Assembly: GCA_019638275.1 (NCBI GenBank)
Contig: JAHBUC010000001.1
Location: 124,001 to 188,000, forward strand
Source of the DNA: Cyclobacteriaceae bacterium
Lineage (GTDB): Bacteria; Bacteroidota; Bacteroidia; Cytophagales; Cyclobacteriaceae
DNA length: 64,000 nt
Direction: 5' to 3'
In this document: positions 50,212 through 59,118 of the stretch, piece after piece
How positions within the stretch are numbered: position 1 is the stretch's first letter
Layout of the letters: each line of letters starts with the position of its first letter
Translations under genes and position numbers: made by a program
Notes under the pieces: generated by a model
The model's database searches: none
Told to the model about the DNA's origin: nothing
What the model saw: the letters and a program-made list of their open reading frames with translations, nothing else

Positions 50212-51057
50212 ATGCGTATCAGCAAAAAAATCATCACCGCCCTTTTCAGGCTTACCCGTACGTGGAACCTGCTGATACTGGTATTTGCCCAGTACTTCAC
50301 CGCCTGGTTTCTGCTCAAAGCTGATATTTTCACAGATTGGCGTTTACTGTTGATGTGTGCTTCTTCTGCGCTGATCGCTGCCGGTGGGTATGTCATTAAT
50401 GATTATTACGATGTTAAGATTGACCTGGTGAACAATCCTAACCGGGTAGTGGTGGGCAGAAGTGTTCCCAGACGGCATGCCATTTTGTTGCATGGATTAT
50501 TGTCGGTTGCCGGTATTGGGTTGGCGGTTTTTGTTTCGTGGTGGATCGTGGCCATTAATATTTTTTCGGTTTCGTTGCTTTGGTTCTATTCCAACCTGCT
50601 CAAGCGACTTCCCTTTGTGGGAAATTTTGCAGTAGCTCTGCTAACGGGTCTTTCAATCGGAGTGTTAAACATTTTATATGATGTTTTTAACCCATTGGTA
50701 ATGGTGTATGCCGTGTTTGCTTTTTTTATGACACTGGTTCGTGAAATTATTAAAGACATGGAAGACCTGAAGGGGGATAATACCTACGGCTGCAAAACCA
50801 TTCCTATCGTTTGGGGCATTCGCAAAACCAAGAATTTACTTTATGTGATCATTGGTTTTTTTGGCGTGGTTGTGTTGCTCATCAATCAGCTTTATGTCAA
50901 ACTTTCGGTGATCTATTTTTTAATGCTGCTCTTTGTTCCATTAGCCTGGTTGGTGGCACAACTGGTAAAGGCCGATACAAAAAGAGATTATTCCTGGCTA
51001 AGCAGCTTTTGTAAGGTAATTATGTTGCTGGGCATTTTAAGTATGGCGATTGTGTGA
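50212..51057 (+). CDS. UbiA-family prenyltransferase (GGGP-synthase-like)
   Basis: The membrane protein has about nine helices and the two Asp-rich motifs: NDYYDVKID and EIIKDMEDLKGD. UbiA enzymes move a prenyl group onto an aromatic or polar acceptor; the closest match by eye is the geranylgeranylglycerol-phosphate geranylgeranyltransferase-like subgroup that is common in Bacteroidota, although a quinone or chlorophyll-type role is possible. I start at the ATG at 50212 (281 residues), 14 bp after a TACTTTTG -7-type box; the frame extends to 50188. Confidence 0.85.
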   Translation: MRISKKIITALFRLTRTWNLLILVFAQYFTAWFLLKADIFTDWRLLLMCASSALIAAGGYVINDYYDVKIDLVNNPNRVVVGRSVPRRHAILLHGLLSVAGIGLAVFVSWWIVAINIFSVSLLWFYSNLLKRLPFVGNFAVALLTGLSIGVLNILYDVFNPLVMVYAVFAFFMTLVREIIKDMEDLKGDNTYGCKTIPIVWGIRKTKNLLYVIIGFFGVVVLLINQLYVKLSVIYFLMLLFVPLAWLVAQLVKADTKRDYSWLSSFCKVIMLLGILSMAIV

Positions 51058-51144
51058 TGTGCTTATGTGTTTGAAGTGCTTTGGTGTTTATGTGTTTAAG
51101 TTGGATGATAAGAATTATTTCAGGAGAAATTTAATCAGGTACGT

Positions 51145-51735
51145 GTGACTCAACTGAATACAGCATATCGATTAGCCATTTTCGCTTCTGGAAGTGGAAC
51201 CAATGCGGAGGAGATTTTTAAATTCTTCAAGAATCATAAACAGATTTCTGTTGCCGGACTTTTATCAAATAATCCGGATGCGTATGCGCTCGTACGTGCA
51301 ACAAACCACGATGTTCCAACGATGGTTTTTAACCGCAAACAATTTCGGGAAACCGATGAGGTGGTGAGTTGGTTGAAGGAAAAAGAAGTTACGCATATTG
51401 TACTGGCCGGTTTTCTTTGGCTGATTCCTGAAAATTTGATCCACACATTTCCGGGAAAAATCATCAATATCCATCCTGCCCTGTTACCCAAGTTTGGAGG
51501 CAAGGGCATGTATGGTATGAAGGTGCATGAAGCGGTTAAAGCTGCCGGTGAAACCGAAACAGGTATCACCATTCATGAGGTGAATGAACAGTACGATGAA
51601 GGCCGGATTTTATTCAAAGCCATTTGTCCGGTGAAGCCAGACGATACGCCTGAAATCATTGCACACAACGTGCATCAACTGGAATATGCGTGGTACCCGA
51701 AAGTGATTGAAAATTGGGTGCTGGGGTCCAGGTAG
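51145..51735 (+). CDS. purN: Phosphoribosylglycinamide formyltransferase
   Basis: Step three of purine synthesis: formylates GAR using 10-formyl-THF. The 196-residue protein has SGSGTNAEEIFKFFK, the catalytic INIHPALLPKFGGKGMYG, and ETGITIHEVNEQYDEG, matching the Asn-His-Asp active site. The start is GTG at 51145; the frame opens just there and no ATG fits better. Confidence 0.94.
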   Translation: MTQLNTAYRLAIFASGSGTNAEEIFKFFKNHKQISVAGLLSNNPDAYALVRATNHDVPTMVFNRKQFRETDEVVSWLKEKEVTHIVLAGFLWLIPENLIHTFPGKIINIHPALLPKFGGKGMYGMKVHEAVKAAGETETGITIHEVNEQYDEGRILFKAICPVKPDDTPEIIAHNVHQLEYAWYPKVIENWVLGSR

Positions 51736-51770
51736 TTTCAATCGGGTGTACAACAAATTTGCAGCCCACG

Positions 51771-51788
51771 CCCCTAACCCTGAAGGGG
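51771..51788. repeat. Short CCCCT-AAGGGG type dispersed repeat
   Basis: GCCCCTAACCCTGAAGGGGG reads as a 5-bp stem (CCCCT/AGGGG) with an 8-nt loop and lies between convergent genes. It looks like a common small repeat in related genomes; a terminator role is possible but no T-run follows on the plus strand. Confidence 0.4.
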
Positions 51789-51810
51789 GACTCCGCGCTG
51801 GGTTATTCTT

Positions 51811-52410
51811 TCAATTCTTTTTGGCGAAGACCTTTGCGGTTGAAAGCAACAAGTCTCCACTCATTCGTTTCTTATAATTCGGATTGATGTACTCAAACAA
51901 AATCTCACCCTCTTCATTGATCAGAAACAGTGCGGGTACGGGCAGATGCAGTTCCGCTTCTTCACCTTGATTGGGTGTAAGCAATTTCTCGTAGGGTTGA
52001 GGCGCTCTGAAGGCAATGCCCACAGCCTTCGCGAGCGCACCGGTTTTGTCCGACACCAATGTGTAGGTCAATTTATTTTTATCAATGCTCTTCTTTAAGT
52101 TTTCTGGCGCATCCGGACTAACGGCTACAATCGTATATCCCATTGCACGCAGCTCTGATTCAACCTGGCCTACTTCATTCAGGTGTGTATTGCAATACGG
52201 GCACCACCCGCCCCGATAGAAGATGACGATAGTTTTACCTGCCTTGAACAGATCGCTGGTCGAAACTGACTTTCCGTCTATGGTTAAAACCTGTGTTTCT
52301 GGTATTTTTTCGCCAATCAGCAGCGGACTGACATCCTCTGCCTTTTCGGGTATTTGAGCGTAAACGGCCAACGTTGAAAAAATAAGGGCAAGTACTATTA
52401 TTAATCTCAT
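51811..52410 (-). CDS. Exported peroxiredoxin-like (AhpC/TSA) protein
   Basis: A signal peptide (MRLIIVLALIFSTLAVYAQ) precedes a thioredoxin-fold AhpC/TSA domain of about 180 residues with YRGGWCPYCNTHLNEVGQVE, where C-P-Y-C holds the peroxidatic and a nearby cysteine. It ends KVFAKKN and is probably a periplasmic thiol peroxidase or oxidoreductase. It is convergent with purN. Confidence 0.88.
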   Translation of the reverse strand: MRLIIVLALIFSTLAVYAQIPEKAEDVSPLLIGEKIPETQVLTIDGKSVSTSDLFKAGKTIVIFYRGGWCPYCNTHLNEVGQVESELRAMGYTIVAVSPDAPENLKKSIDKNKLTYTLVSDKTGALAKAVGIAFRAPQPYEKLLTPNQGEEAELHLPVPALFLINEEGEILFEYINPNYKKRMSGDLLLSTAKVFAKKN

Positions 52411-52599
52411 GGTTTTTATAATTTCAGATCACAAATTTAAATGGCTCTGACTTTTAAAAAGTCGCTCGCCTGACGAAACACGAAAAGGAGCTTAAATTTT
52501 GTGAATATAGGGCTATTGGTGCATGAACCATTACCTGTAATGTTCCGTACTCCCTTGTGTTACCAGAGTGAGTAGATATCTTTAATTAAATTAAAGTTT

Positions 52600-53328
52600 A
52601 TGACTAAAATTATCCATTTCTTAATTGTATTTGCTGCTTTCATTTTAAACTCATGTTCATCTGATTCCCATGAGGAGGAGGTAAAGCCCGTTGAACCAAC
52701 TAATGATTTCTATGTAAATTTTAATATGAAGGGTTTTTTTTATGAAATTTCTAACGCTGATTATGCTTTAAGAAGTCAGGGAAGATATTATAAGTGTGCT
52801 AAAGATTGGATAGATGGGGCAATTAAAATTTCTCTCGAGGATTCAACAGATGAGAAATTTATAACCGAAGTTACTTTTTGGATAAACAAAAAGGTTTTCA
52901 AGGATGAGCTTAATTCCAGCAATAATCTTAGTTACTTAGGTAGAGCACTAAATACTAGTACCACTAGTATTGGGTTCCCAATAATTCAAAACGGATATTA
53001 TGAGGTGTACGACTTGGAGAATAGTGTTTTTCTGGTTAACCGAAATTTAAGTGCAGAAGCGCAACTGTATATCACTACAAAGGACGGATTTTATCGATCA
53101 ACTTCAGTGGTACCAAACGAACGCGATCCAGGTTCATTCATTGTGGTAGAACGGGTTATTGAAAATAAAGAAGCAGATAGTTACAGTTATCCTTACATTA
53201 TTGAAGGTAAATTTGTTGTAAATGTGTTCGAAGGGATGTACGGGACTACTTCTCAAATTGTGGAAGGCAATTTTCGATGGCCAATTGGCAGAATTGAGGA
53301 TTCTGAATTGCTGTCAGTATGCGGGTGA
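52600..53328 (+). CDS. Lipoprotein of unknown function, AT-rich
   Basis: The 242-residue protein starts with a lipoprotein signal (FLIVFAAFILNSCSS, Cys at 19). The mature part begins acidic (DSHEEEVKPVEPTNDFYVNF) and has no motif I recognise; it is mostly beta strand by pattern. Base composition is clearly lower in G+C than the neighbours and many codons end in A or T, so it may have been acquired recently. The 3' end (SELLSVCG) carries a lone Cys. Confidence 0.7.
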   Translation: MTKIIHFLIVFAAFILNSCSSDSHEEEVKPVEPTNDFYVNFNMKGFFYEISNADYALRSQGRYYKCAKDWIDGAIKISLEDSTDEKFITEVTFWINKKVFKDELNSSNNLSYLGRALNTSTTSIGFPIIQNGYYEVYDLENSVFLVNRNLSAEAQLYITTKDGFYRSTSVVPNERDPGSFIVVERVIENKEADSYSYPYIIEGKFVVNVFEGMYGTTSQIVEGNFRWPIGRIEDSELLSVCG

Positions 53329-53391
53329 ACGTAAACAGCAAGAGGTTAAAAGGTTGTTAGTAAGGTTTTACTTGTAACAGAACTTAAATTT

Positions 53392-53616
53392 ATGACATTA
53401 GCACTTGGTATGCCCGGAGGTACAGAGTGGATTCTCATCCTTGTAGCATTTTGCCTCACGCTTGTTTTGCCCATTTTGGCAATTTCAGATATTGTTAAGG
53501 GCGAGTTTCGAAATCCAAACGATAAGATGATTTGGGTGCTTATTGTTCTGTTTATGCCAATCGTTGGATCAATGATTTATTTTTGGGTAGGTAAAGGACA
53601 AAAAATAGGGGCCTGA
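53392..53616 (+). CDS. Small PLDc_N-type membrane protein
   Basis: The 74-residue protein has two membrane helices and the block DKMIWVLIVLFMPIVGSMIY characteristic of the phospholipase D nuclease N-terminal domain, here as a stand-alone protein. A second copy of this type is at 61264-61476. The terminator after it overlaps its stop. Confidence 0.85.
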   Translation: MTLALGMPGGTEWILILVAFCLTLVLPILAISDIVKGEFRNPNDKMIWVLIVLFMPIVGSMIYFWVGKGQKIGA

Positions 53617-53630
53617 GCCCCTTCTTTTTT
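53608..53630 (+). terminator. Terminator overlapping the PLDc_N stop codon
   Basis: GGGGC-CTGA-GCCCC with TTCTTTTTT after it. The stop codon TGA of the gene is the loop of the hairpin, so the gene and its terminator share bases. Confidence 0.8.
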
Positions 53631-54825
53631 ACGGTGTATTAATCTCGTTGTACGGAACATTCGGATCGTTATCCGTCCAACTCATCGGGTAATTCTTATC
53701 TAAAAACTCCAGCGCATCAGTAGTCAGGTACAGTGGCTTAAACGTATCAATCATCACGGCCAACTCATGTGTTTCTTTTGCGCCAATACTTTTCTCAACC
53801 GTGCCTGGATGCGGTCCGTGTGGCAAGCCTCCTGGGTGCAGCGTGAATGATCCACGATCAATGCCTCTGCGGCTCATGAAATTTCCTTCAGCATAATACA
53901 ACACCTCATCGCTGTCGATGTTGCTGTGGTTATACGGAGCTGGAATAGCTTGTGGATGGTAATCGAACAACCGAGGCACAAACGAACAGATTACAAAGTT
54001 GTGCGCCTGAAACGTTTGATGTACCGGAGGTGGTTGATGAATGCGTCCGGTAATGGGTTCAAAGTCGTGAATGGAAAAGGCATACGGCCAAAGGAAACCA
54101 TCCCAACCCACTAAATCCAGCGGACTGAAATCATACACGTATTGATGCAGGTAGCCTTGCTTTTTAATCTTCATTAAAAACTCCCCACGACTGGCATCGG
54201 TAATAAGTTCGTGTGGCGGCCGGATGTCGCGCTCGCAGTATGGGGAGTGCTCCAGCAACTGCCCTAATTCATTGCGGTAGCGCTTTACCGTTTCAACTGG
54301 TGAAGCCGATTCAACGATCAACAACCGCAAAGGCCCCTCTTCAAATTCAAGTTTATAGATTACAGTGCGTGGAATAACCACGTAATCACCTTGGCGTATT
54401 TCGAGTTTTCCGAAAGGGGAGATCAACACGCCCTTGCCATCGTGAATGTAAATTACTTCATCGCCTTCCGCGTTTTTATAGAAGTAATCCATCTTGCGTT
54501 GTTTGGGTGAGCAAATGGAAATAGAACAATCATTATTCTTTAACAACACTTTTCGTGCATCCAGAAAATCATTTCCGGTAGTGGTAACTTTTGAGGTGTT
54601 GAGGTGAGTTTGGCGTAGCGCGTAGTTGTTCACGATTCCAGGCCCATACTTCACCGGATCTTTCAACGCCTTAATGCGCGTGGGCGGATGGATGTGGTAC
54701 AGGTTGGAATAAATACCCGAAAAACCTTCTGAGCTTACCAGCTCTTCTTTGTACAGACTTCCATCCGGCTGCCGGAACTGCGTGTGACGTTTGGGTGGAA
54801 TGTTACCAAGGCGATAGTAGTACAT
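53629..54825 (-). CDS. hmgA: Homogentisate 1,2-dioxygenase
   Basis: Ring-cleaving dioxygenase of tyrosine breakdown, making maleylacetoacetate from homogentisate. The 398-residue protein has the metal region YNHSNIDSDEVLYYAEGNF (His and Glu ligands) and a C-terminal LHPGGLPHGPHPG holding another His; the opening MYYYRLGNIPPKRHTQFRQP is also typical. Neighbouring tyrosine-degradation genes (fumarylacetoacetase, maylacetoacetate isomerase, HPPD) are not in the window, so it stands alone here. Confidence 0.9.
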   Translation of the reverse strand: MYYYRLGNIPPKRHTQFRQPDGSLYKEELVSSEGFSGIYSNLYHIHPPTRIKALKDPVKYGPGIVNNYALRQTHLNTSKVTTTGNDFLDARKVLLKNNDCSISICSPKQRKMDYFYKNAEGDEVIYIHDGKGVLISPFGKLEIRQGDYVVIPRTVIYKLEFEEGPLRLLIVESASPVETVKRYRNELGQLLEHSPYCERDIRPPHELITDASRGEFLMKIKKQGYLHQYVYDFSPLDLVGWDGFLWPYAFSIHDFEPITGRIHQPPPVHQTFQAHNFVICSFVPRLFDYHPQAIPAPYNHSNIDSDEVLYYAEGNFMSRRGIDRGSFTLHPGGLPHGPHPGTVEKSIGAKETHELAVMIDTFKPLYLTTDALEFLDKNYPMSWTDNDPNVPYNEINTP

Positions 54826-54903
54826 GAGTGAAAAAATTAGCGCAGCTAAGTTAATAAATTAGCGAATGCACAAGCCGTACAAATTGCAGGAATTACTTAA
54901 ACC

Positions 54904-56526
54904 TTACATCGCATGCCGGTTTAACTCCGGCATGCGTTCAAACAACTTCAGCGACTGCAAAAAGATTTCGTTGGTCTCGTTAATGATCGGAAATAGCCCG
55001 TCATTACCCCAAATCCTTCTGGCGATTTGCGCTTTTACATGTAACTGAAAAATTTTCTTGTTCTTCTTCAAATCCTGATAGTCGGGTTTAACCTTGTTGC
55101 GTTGGCCAATGGCTATCAATTCATTTAACATCGGGTCTGTCACTACAAAGTTTTTTCTAAACTCTTCAAAGCCCTTGCTTTCCAGTGTTTCTTTGTTGTG
55201 ATGTGCGTAGTTGAACGCGTACTCGTAAATCGATAAGGAAGAATACAATGCATTCAGAAAATGGCTGTTCATGGTAGTATCCAGCGGCACGAAATAATCG
55301 GGCATAATGCCACCACCGCCATAAACGGAGCGACCGTTTGCGGTTTTGTATTTCAATGAATCGTTCAGCTTGATGCTGTCGGCAGAAAAGAATTCGCCTT
55401 TCTTGTATCGATCAATCAAGTCGAGTGAGTACTGCTCTTCATCATCATACGGTTTTTGAATGGAGCGCCCGCTGGGCGTATAATAACGCGAAATGGTCAG
55501 GCGCAACTCAGAGCCATCGCTCAGGTCGAACGGATTTTGAACAAGACCTTTTCCAAACGTTCTTCTTCCCACAATTAATGCACGGTCGTTGTCTTGCAAC
55601 GCACCGGCTAGGATTTCAGAGGCCGAGGCGCTTCCTTCATTCACTAAAATGATCAGGTCGCCATTTTCAAAATTACCACGTGTGGTTGAAGACGCTTTCG
55701 TATTCAACCGCTTGTCCTTACCATCAGTGTAAACAATTTTCTTCCCTTCAGAAAGGAATTCATCGGCCAGATCAATGGCCATGCTCATGTAACCGCCACC
55801 ATTTCCTTGCAGGTCGAGGATGAGTTTTTTCATTCCTAGATCTTTCAGCTTGGTTAGGGCTTTTGAGAATTCTTCGTATGTGGTGGCTGAAAAGCGATTG
55901 AGTTTGATGTACCCGACTTCATGGTCGACCATATACGATACATCGATGGAAAACTGTGGAATTTTGTCGCGTACAATATTGAAGTCAAACGTCTGCTTGT
56001 TGCGCAAAATGGTCACTTTAACTTCCGACCCGCGCGGGCCCTTTAATAACCGCATTACATCTTGTGTGGTAATGCCAATACTCGCCACATTTTCATCATC
56101 AACCCGAATAATTTTATCGCCTGATCGGATGCCTAATTTTTCTGAAGGCCCGCCACTCAGGGGTGTTACCACCATAATTGTATCCTGAAAAATGTTGAAC
56201 TCAACACCAATGCCATCAAAATTTCCGCGTAATTCTTCGTTGGCTGCTATACGGTCGCGGGCAGGAATGTAATGGGAGTGTGGATCAAGTTTTGAGAGCA
56301 GGTGACGAATTGACTCATCTACCAGTTTATCAGTGGTGATGTCATCCACGTATTTTGTATCAATATAGGTAAGTACTTCCCGCAGCTTTTGTACATCCTT
56401 GGTTACATCCCGCGAGGGTTTTTGTGTGTTAAAGCTGGAGCCAATAAAAACTCCAGCAGCCAGGCCAAGGCACAAAACAAGGGGTAACCGAATCTGGTAA
56501 GGCGTATTTTTAGGTTGTTCGCTCAT
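54904..56526 (-). CDS. S41-family C-terminal processing peptidase
   Basis: The 540-residue protease has an N-terminal signal anchor (LPLVLCLGLAAGVFIGSSF), a PDZ domain (VVTPLSGGPSEKLGIRSGDK) and an S41 catalytic region with GSASASEILAGALQD (the Ser) and GRRTFGKGLVQ (the Lys), a Ser/Lys dyad. These tail-specific proteases trim or destroy periplasmic proteins. It is divergent from the RIC-type gene. Confidence 0.92.
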   Translation of the reverse strand: MSEQPKNTPYQIRLPLVLCLGLAAGVFIGSSFNTQKPSRDVTKDVQKLREVLTYIDTKYVDDITTDKLVDESIRHLLSKLDPHSHYIPARDRIAANEELRGNFDGIGVEFNIFQDTIMVVTPLSGGPSEKLGIRSGDKIIRVDDENVASIGITTQDVMRLLKGPRGSEVKVTILRNKQTFDFNIVRDKIPQFSIDVSYMVDHEVGYIKLNRFSATTYEEFSKALTKLKDLGMKKLILDLQGNGGGYMSMAIDLADEFLSEGKKIVYTDGKDKRLNTKASSTTRGNFENGDLIILVNEGSASASEILAGALQDNDRALIVGRRTFGKGLVQNPFDLSDGSELRLTISRYYTPSGRSIQKPYDDEEQYSLDLIDRYKKGEFFSADSIKLNDSLKYKTANGRSVYGGGGIMPDYFVPLDTTMNSHFLNALYSSLSIYEYAFNYAHHNKETLESKGFEEFRKNFVVTDPMLNELIAIGQRNKVKPDYQDLKKNKKIFQLHVKAQIARRIWGNDGLFPIINETNEIFLQSLKLFERMPELNRHAM

Positions 56527-56672
56527 CCTGCAAAATTATAGTAGTGTAACGGTTTAACGACTATCACTTTCAATTGTTGGAGAAATTTGATGAATCGGTA
56601 GGTAAAAAACGGCTAAAACTGCACTTTGGCAAATCAACTGGTTTAAAGAGTGCGTTTTTTTACCCATTACCC

Positions 56673-56680
56673 TATATTTG
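56673..56680 (+). promoter_or_regulatory. -7 box TATATTTG upstream of RIC-type gene
   Basis: TATATTTG is a perfect match to the Bacteroidota TAnnTTTG -7 consensus and lies 8 bp before the ATG at 56689, so the transcript would be nearly leaderless. I do not see a clear -33 TTTG at the usual distance. Confidence 0.35.
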
Positions 56681-56688
56681 ATGATTGT

Positions 56689-57444
56689 ATGGAATCGGCC
56701 AGACTTAAAACCAAGCGCATTTCCCAACTCGTTGACGAGAACTATGTTCACGCCTACGTGCTGTACTATTTCGGCATCCGGTTTGACGAGTATTCCGAGC
56801 ATACGCTTGAACAAGCTTGCCAGGCCAAAGGGTTAAAGGTTGATCAGGTCATTCGCGAGTTGGAATCACCCACCCATTTGCGTGAAGCTGATATTCCACT
56901 GATTTCATACCCCATCGATTTAATTGTGGAATACCTCAAGCACTCACACTTTTTATTCATCAAACACAAACTACCCTACATTGCCCGGTTGGTGGATGGT
57001 TTCAAGGCAGACCACACCGATTACCTGCCAGTAGAGCGCGATTTGAAACTTGTGTTTCCTCTTTTTGTTGAAGATTTTATTCATCATATCTACGAAGAGG
57101 AAGATACCCTGTTCAGCTACATCAAAGCGTTGGAACGGGCATCGAACGGAACATACATTCCAACACGATTGTATCAGTTGATGGAACGTTTCTCGGTGCA
57201 GAAATTTGCCGTTGAGCATGAAGCACACGATGATGAGATGCAAGGCATTCGTAAGATTACCAAAGATTACGAAATCAAACCCGATGCTCCGTTGCATGTG
57301 AAAGTGATCTTCAACGAACTCCGCGATTTTGAGCAAAACCTGATTACACACGCCCGCATCGAAAATGAAATTTTATTGCCCAAAGCCATGATGCTGGAAA
57401 CCAAGGTAAAGCAGGCCTTCTTTGAACGCATCCGCCTCAATTAA
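56689..57444 (+). CDS. RIC-family di-iron protein (iron-sulfur repair type)
   Basis: With the ATG at 56689 this has about 251 residues. The helical bundle carries His and Glu ligands in IVEYLKHSHFLFIKHKLPYI, LFVEDFIHHIYEEEDTLFSY, FAVEHEAHDDEMQGIRKI, and NLITHARIENEILLPKAM, the pattern of a hemerythrin-like/RIC (ScdA/YtfE) di-iron site. Such proteins help repair iron-sulfur clusters after nitrosative or oxidative stress. The frame extends to 56650 with a poor N-terminus. ruvX follows 3 bp after the stop. Confidence 0.88.
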   Translation: MESARLKTKRISQLVDENYVHAYVLYYFGIRFDEYSEHTLEQACQAKGLKVDQVIRELESPTHLREADIPLISYPIDLIVEYLKHSHFLFIKHKLPYIARLVDGFKADHTDYLPVERDLKLVFPLFVEDFIHHIYEEEDTLFSYIKALERASNGTYIPTRLYQLMERFSVQKFAVEHEAHDDEMQGIRKITKDYEIKPDAPLHVKVIFNELRDFEQNLITHARIENEILLPKAMMLETKVKQAFFERIRLN

Positions 57445-57447
57445 TTC

Positions 57448-57858
57448 ATGGGCCGGATTCTTGCGATTGATTATGGAACCAAGCGAACAGGGTTGGCAGT
57501 AACTGATCCATTACGCATTATCGCCACAGCTTTAGATACGGTTTCTTCAAGCGATTTACTGACCTATCTGAAAAGCTACACGTCAAAGGAAACCGTGGAT
57601 GAGTTTGTGATAGGCATGCCGCGCACATTGAAGAATGAAGATTCTGCAACGGCACCATTGGTGCGTGAATTCATTGTAAAATTGAAAGAAGCGTTTCCGG
57701 AAAAACCGGTTCATGAAGCAGACGAACGTTTTACCAGTTCCATCGCACAACGCGCCATGATTGAAGGCGGAATGAAAAAGAAAGACCGTCAGGTAAAAGG
57801 CAATGTAGATAAGGTGAGTGCCGTGTTGATTCTGCAGGCCTTTATGGATTCGCGCTGA
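57448..57858 (+). CDS. ruvX: Holliday junction resolvase-like protein (YqgF/RuvX)
   Basis: The 136-residue protein has the RNase-H-fold motif AIDYGTKRTGLAVTD, the later HEADERFTS, and VDKVSAVLILQAF at the end. It processes 16S rRNA precursors in some bacteria and is nuclease-related. It starts 3 bp after the RIC-type gene, so the pair shares a transcript. Confidence 0.93.
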   Translation: MGRILAIDYGTKRTGLAVTDPLRIIATALDTVSSSDLLTYLKSYTSKETVDEFVIGMPRTLKNEDSATAPLVREFIVKLKEAFPEKPVHEADERFTSSIAQRAMIEGGMKKKDRQVKGNVDKVSAVLILQAFMDSR

Positions 57859-58395
57859 TTATTTTGTTAAAGGCTTGGTCAGGTCAAACGTAGCGTGAAA
57901 GCGCAATTGTCCATCGCGTTTTAATATGTAGCTCAACATTTTTTTATCTGCACTTAAAGCCAATGTCCACTCGTTGGTAGCCGCAGCCGGAATCAGTTTG
58001 GCGGTATACTCATCGGCAGGAAAAAATTGTTCAAGCGTATTGCCTTTCGAACTGGCGTATCCACCATACATGGTTATTTCATCGGGTGTTCCGTCATCAT
58101 GCCGGTGGTCGTGTTTAAAGAGTAGCCCATTTTCATTCAACGTAAGCACCCAGGTGCGTGATTTATCTTCGCCTACCTGAAACGGAATGCGCACTTCGTT
58201 CTCGCTGCAGGCAGCAAAATGAATGGTTAATGCCTGGCCGGCAAAGGGATTCTTATCGCCTTCAGGAAAGACGGCCGTACCGGAGAATGACTGTTTGCAA
58301 AATTTATTCAGGTTGCTCAGGAATTCCCGCTCAACAGATTGTGTTAGAGCTTCAGTAAAAGAAAAGGATAGGAGAAAGATTAGAAGTATGCGCAT
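57859..58395 (-). CDS. Secreted protein of unknown function
   Basis: The 178-residue protein has a short signal peptide (MRILLIFLLSFSFTEALTQ). The mature part has KDHRH-rich histidine segments (LLFKHDHRHDDGTPDEITMY) and no motif I can name. It is convergent with ruvX, sharing no overlap, and divergent from def. Confidence 0.7.
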   Translation of the reverse strand: MRILLIFLLSFSFTEALTQSVEREFLSNLNKFCKQSFSGTAVFPEGDKNPFAGQALTIHFAACSENEVRIPFQVGEDKSRTWVLTLNENGLLFKHDHRHDDGTPDEITMYGGYASSKGNTLEQFFPADEYTAKLIPAAATNEWTLALSADKKMLSYILKRDGQLRFHATFDLTKPLTK

Positions 58396-58427
58396 GGATC
58401 AAGTATACACAAACCCCCCGATATCAA

Positions 58428-58458
58428 TTTAAAAAAGTGCGAATAATCGTTAATTTTG
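58428..58458 (+). promoter_or_regulatory. Candidate promoter of def
   Basis: TTTA at 58428-58431 and TAATTTTG at 58451-58458, 19 bp apart, fit the Bacteroidota -33/-7 pattern with one mismatch in the -33. The def ATG is 25 bp further on. Confidence 0.45.
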
Positions 58459-58482
58459 CCGTTCTAAACACGTGAAATACAA

Positions 58483-59052
58483 ATGGTTTACCCGATAGTG
58501 ATGTATGGCGACCCGGTGCTGAGGCAACGTGCAAAGGATGTTGAACCGGGTACGGACCTTAGCCAGTTGATTGAGGATATGTATGAGACCATGCATGCGG
58601 CCCAGGGAATAGGTTTGGCCGCTCCACAAATTGGTAAGAGTATTCGCCTGTTTGTGGTGGATGGCACCGGACTGGAAAAGGACGATGATGAGGCTGAGGA
58701 GGGGATGGAGGATTTTAAGAAAGCCTTTATCAACCCGGTGATGCTGGAAGAATTGGGAACACCCTGGGATTTTGAAGAAGGTTGCTTGAGCATTCCGAAT
58801 ATACGGGAAAAGATTTCGAGGAAAGAGACTATCCGAATCCGGTACTACGATGAGAACTGGCAATTGAAGGAAGAGGAGTACGATGGCATGCAAGCCCGTA
58901 TCATCCAGCACGAGTACGATCACATTGAAGGCAAATTGTTTATCGATTACCTCACTTCGCTGAAGAAGCGATTGCTCAAAGGAAAACTCACGGACATCAG
59001 TCGCGGGGATGTAAAAACTGAATACCGCATTTTAGCACCGCTAAGAAAGTAG
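58483..59052 (+). CDS. def: Peptide deformylase
   Basis: Removes the formyl group from new N-terminal methionines. The 189-residue protein has all three motifs: GIGLAAPQIG, EEGCLSIP (metal Cys) and QHEYDH (metal His, catalytic Glu, metal His). An acidic insert near 60-75 (EKDDDEAEEGMEDFKK) is longer than in many homologues. It is followed by a short TAGGCAA-type repeat. Confidence 0.96.
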   Translation: MVYPIVMYGDPVLRQRAKDVEPGTDLSQLIEDMYETMHAAQGIGLAAPQIGKSIRLFVVDGTGLEKDDDEAEEGMEDFKKAFINPVMLEELGTPWDFEEGCLSIPNIREKISRKETIRIRYYDENWQLKEEEYDGMQARIIQHEYDHIEGKLFIDYLTSLKKRLLKGKLTDISRGDVKTEYRILAPLRK

Positions 59053-59071
59053 GCAAGGAACAGTAGGCAAT

Positions 59072-59103
59072 ATGCAAATGATGTTAAATTGCAATTTGCC
59101 TAC
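59072..59103. repeat. TAGGCAA-type inverted repeat, left of aminotransferase
   Basis: GTAGGCAA at about 59073 and TTGCCTAC near 59097 flank GCAAATG/ATTGC units. The same family is at 60274-60374 on the other side of the same gene. Confidence 0.6.
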
Positions 59104-59118
59104 AGCTTATTGCTTACC

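Noticed and set aside
51063..51105. Direct repeat TTATGTGTTT before purN
   Set aside because: Two short AT-rich copies about 25 bp apart are within what slippage gives; no gene or site is suggested.
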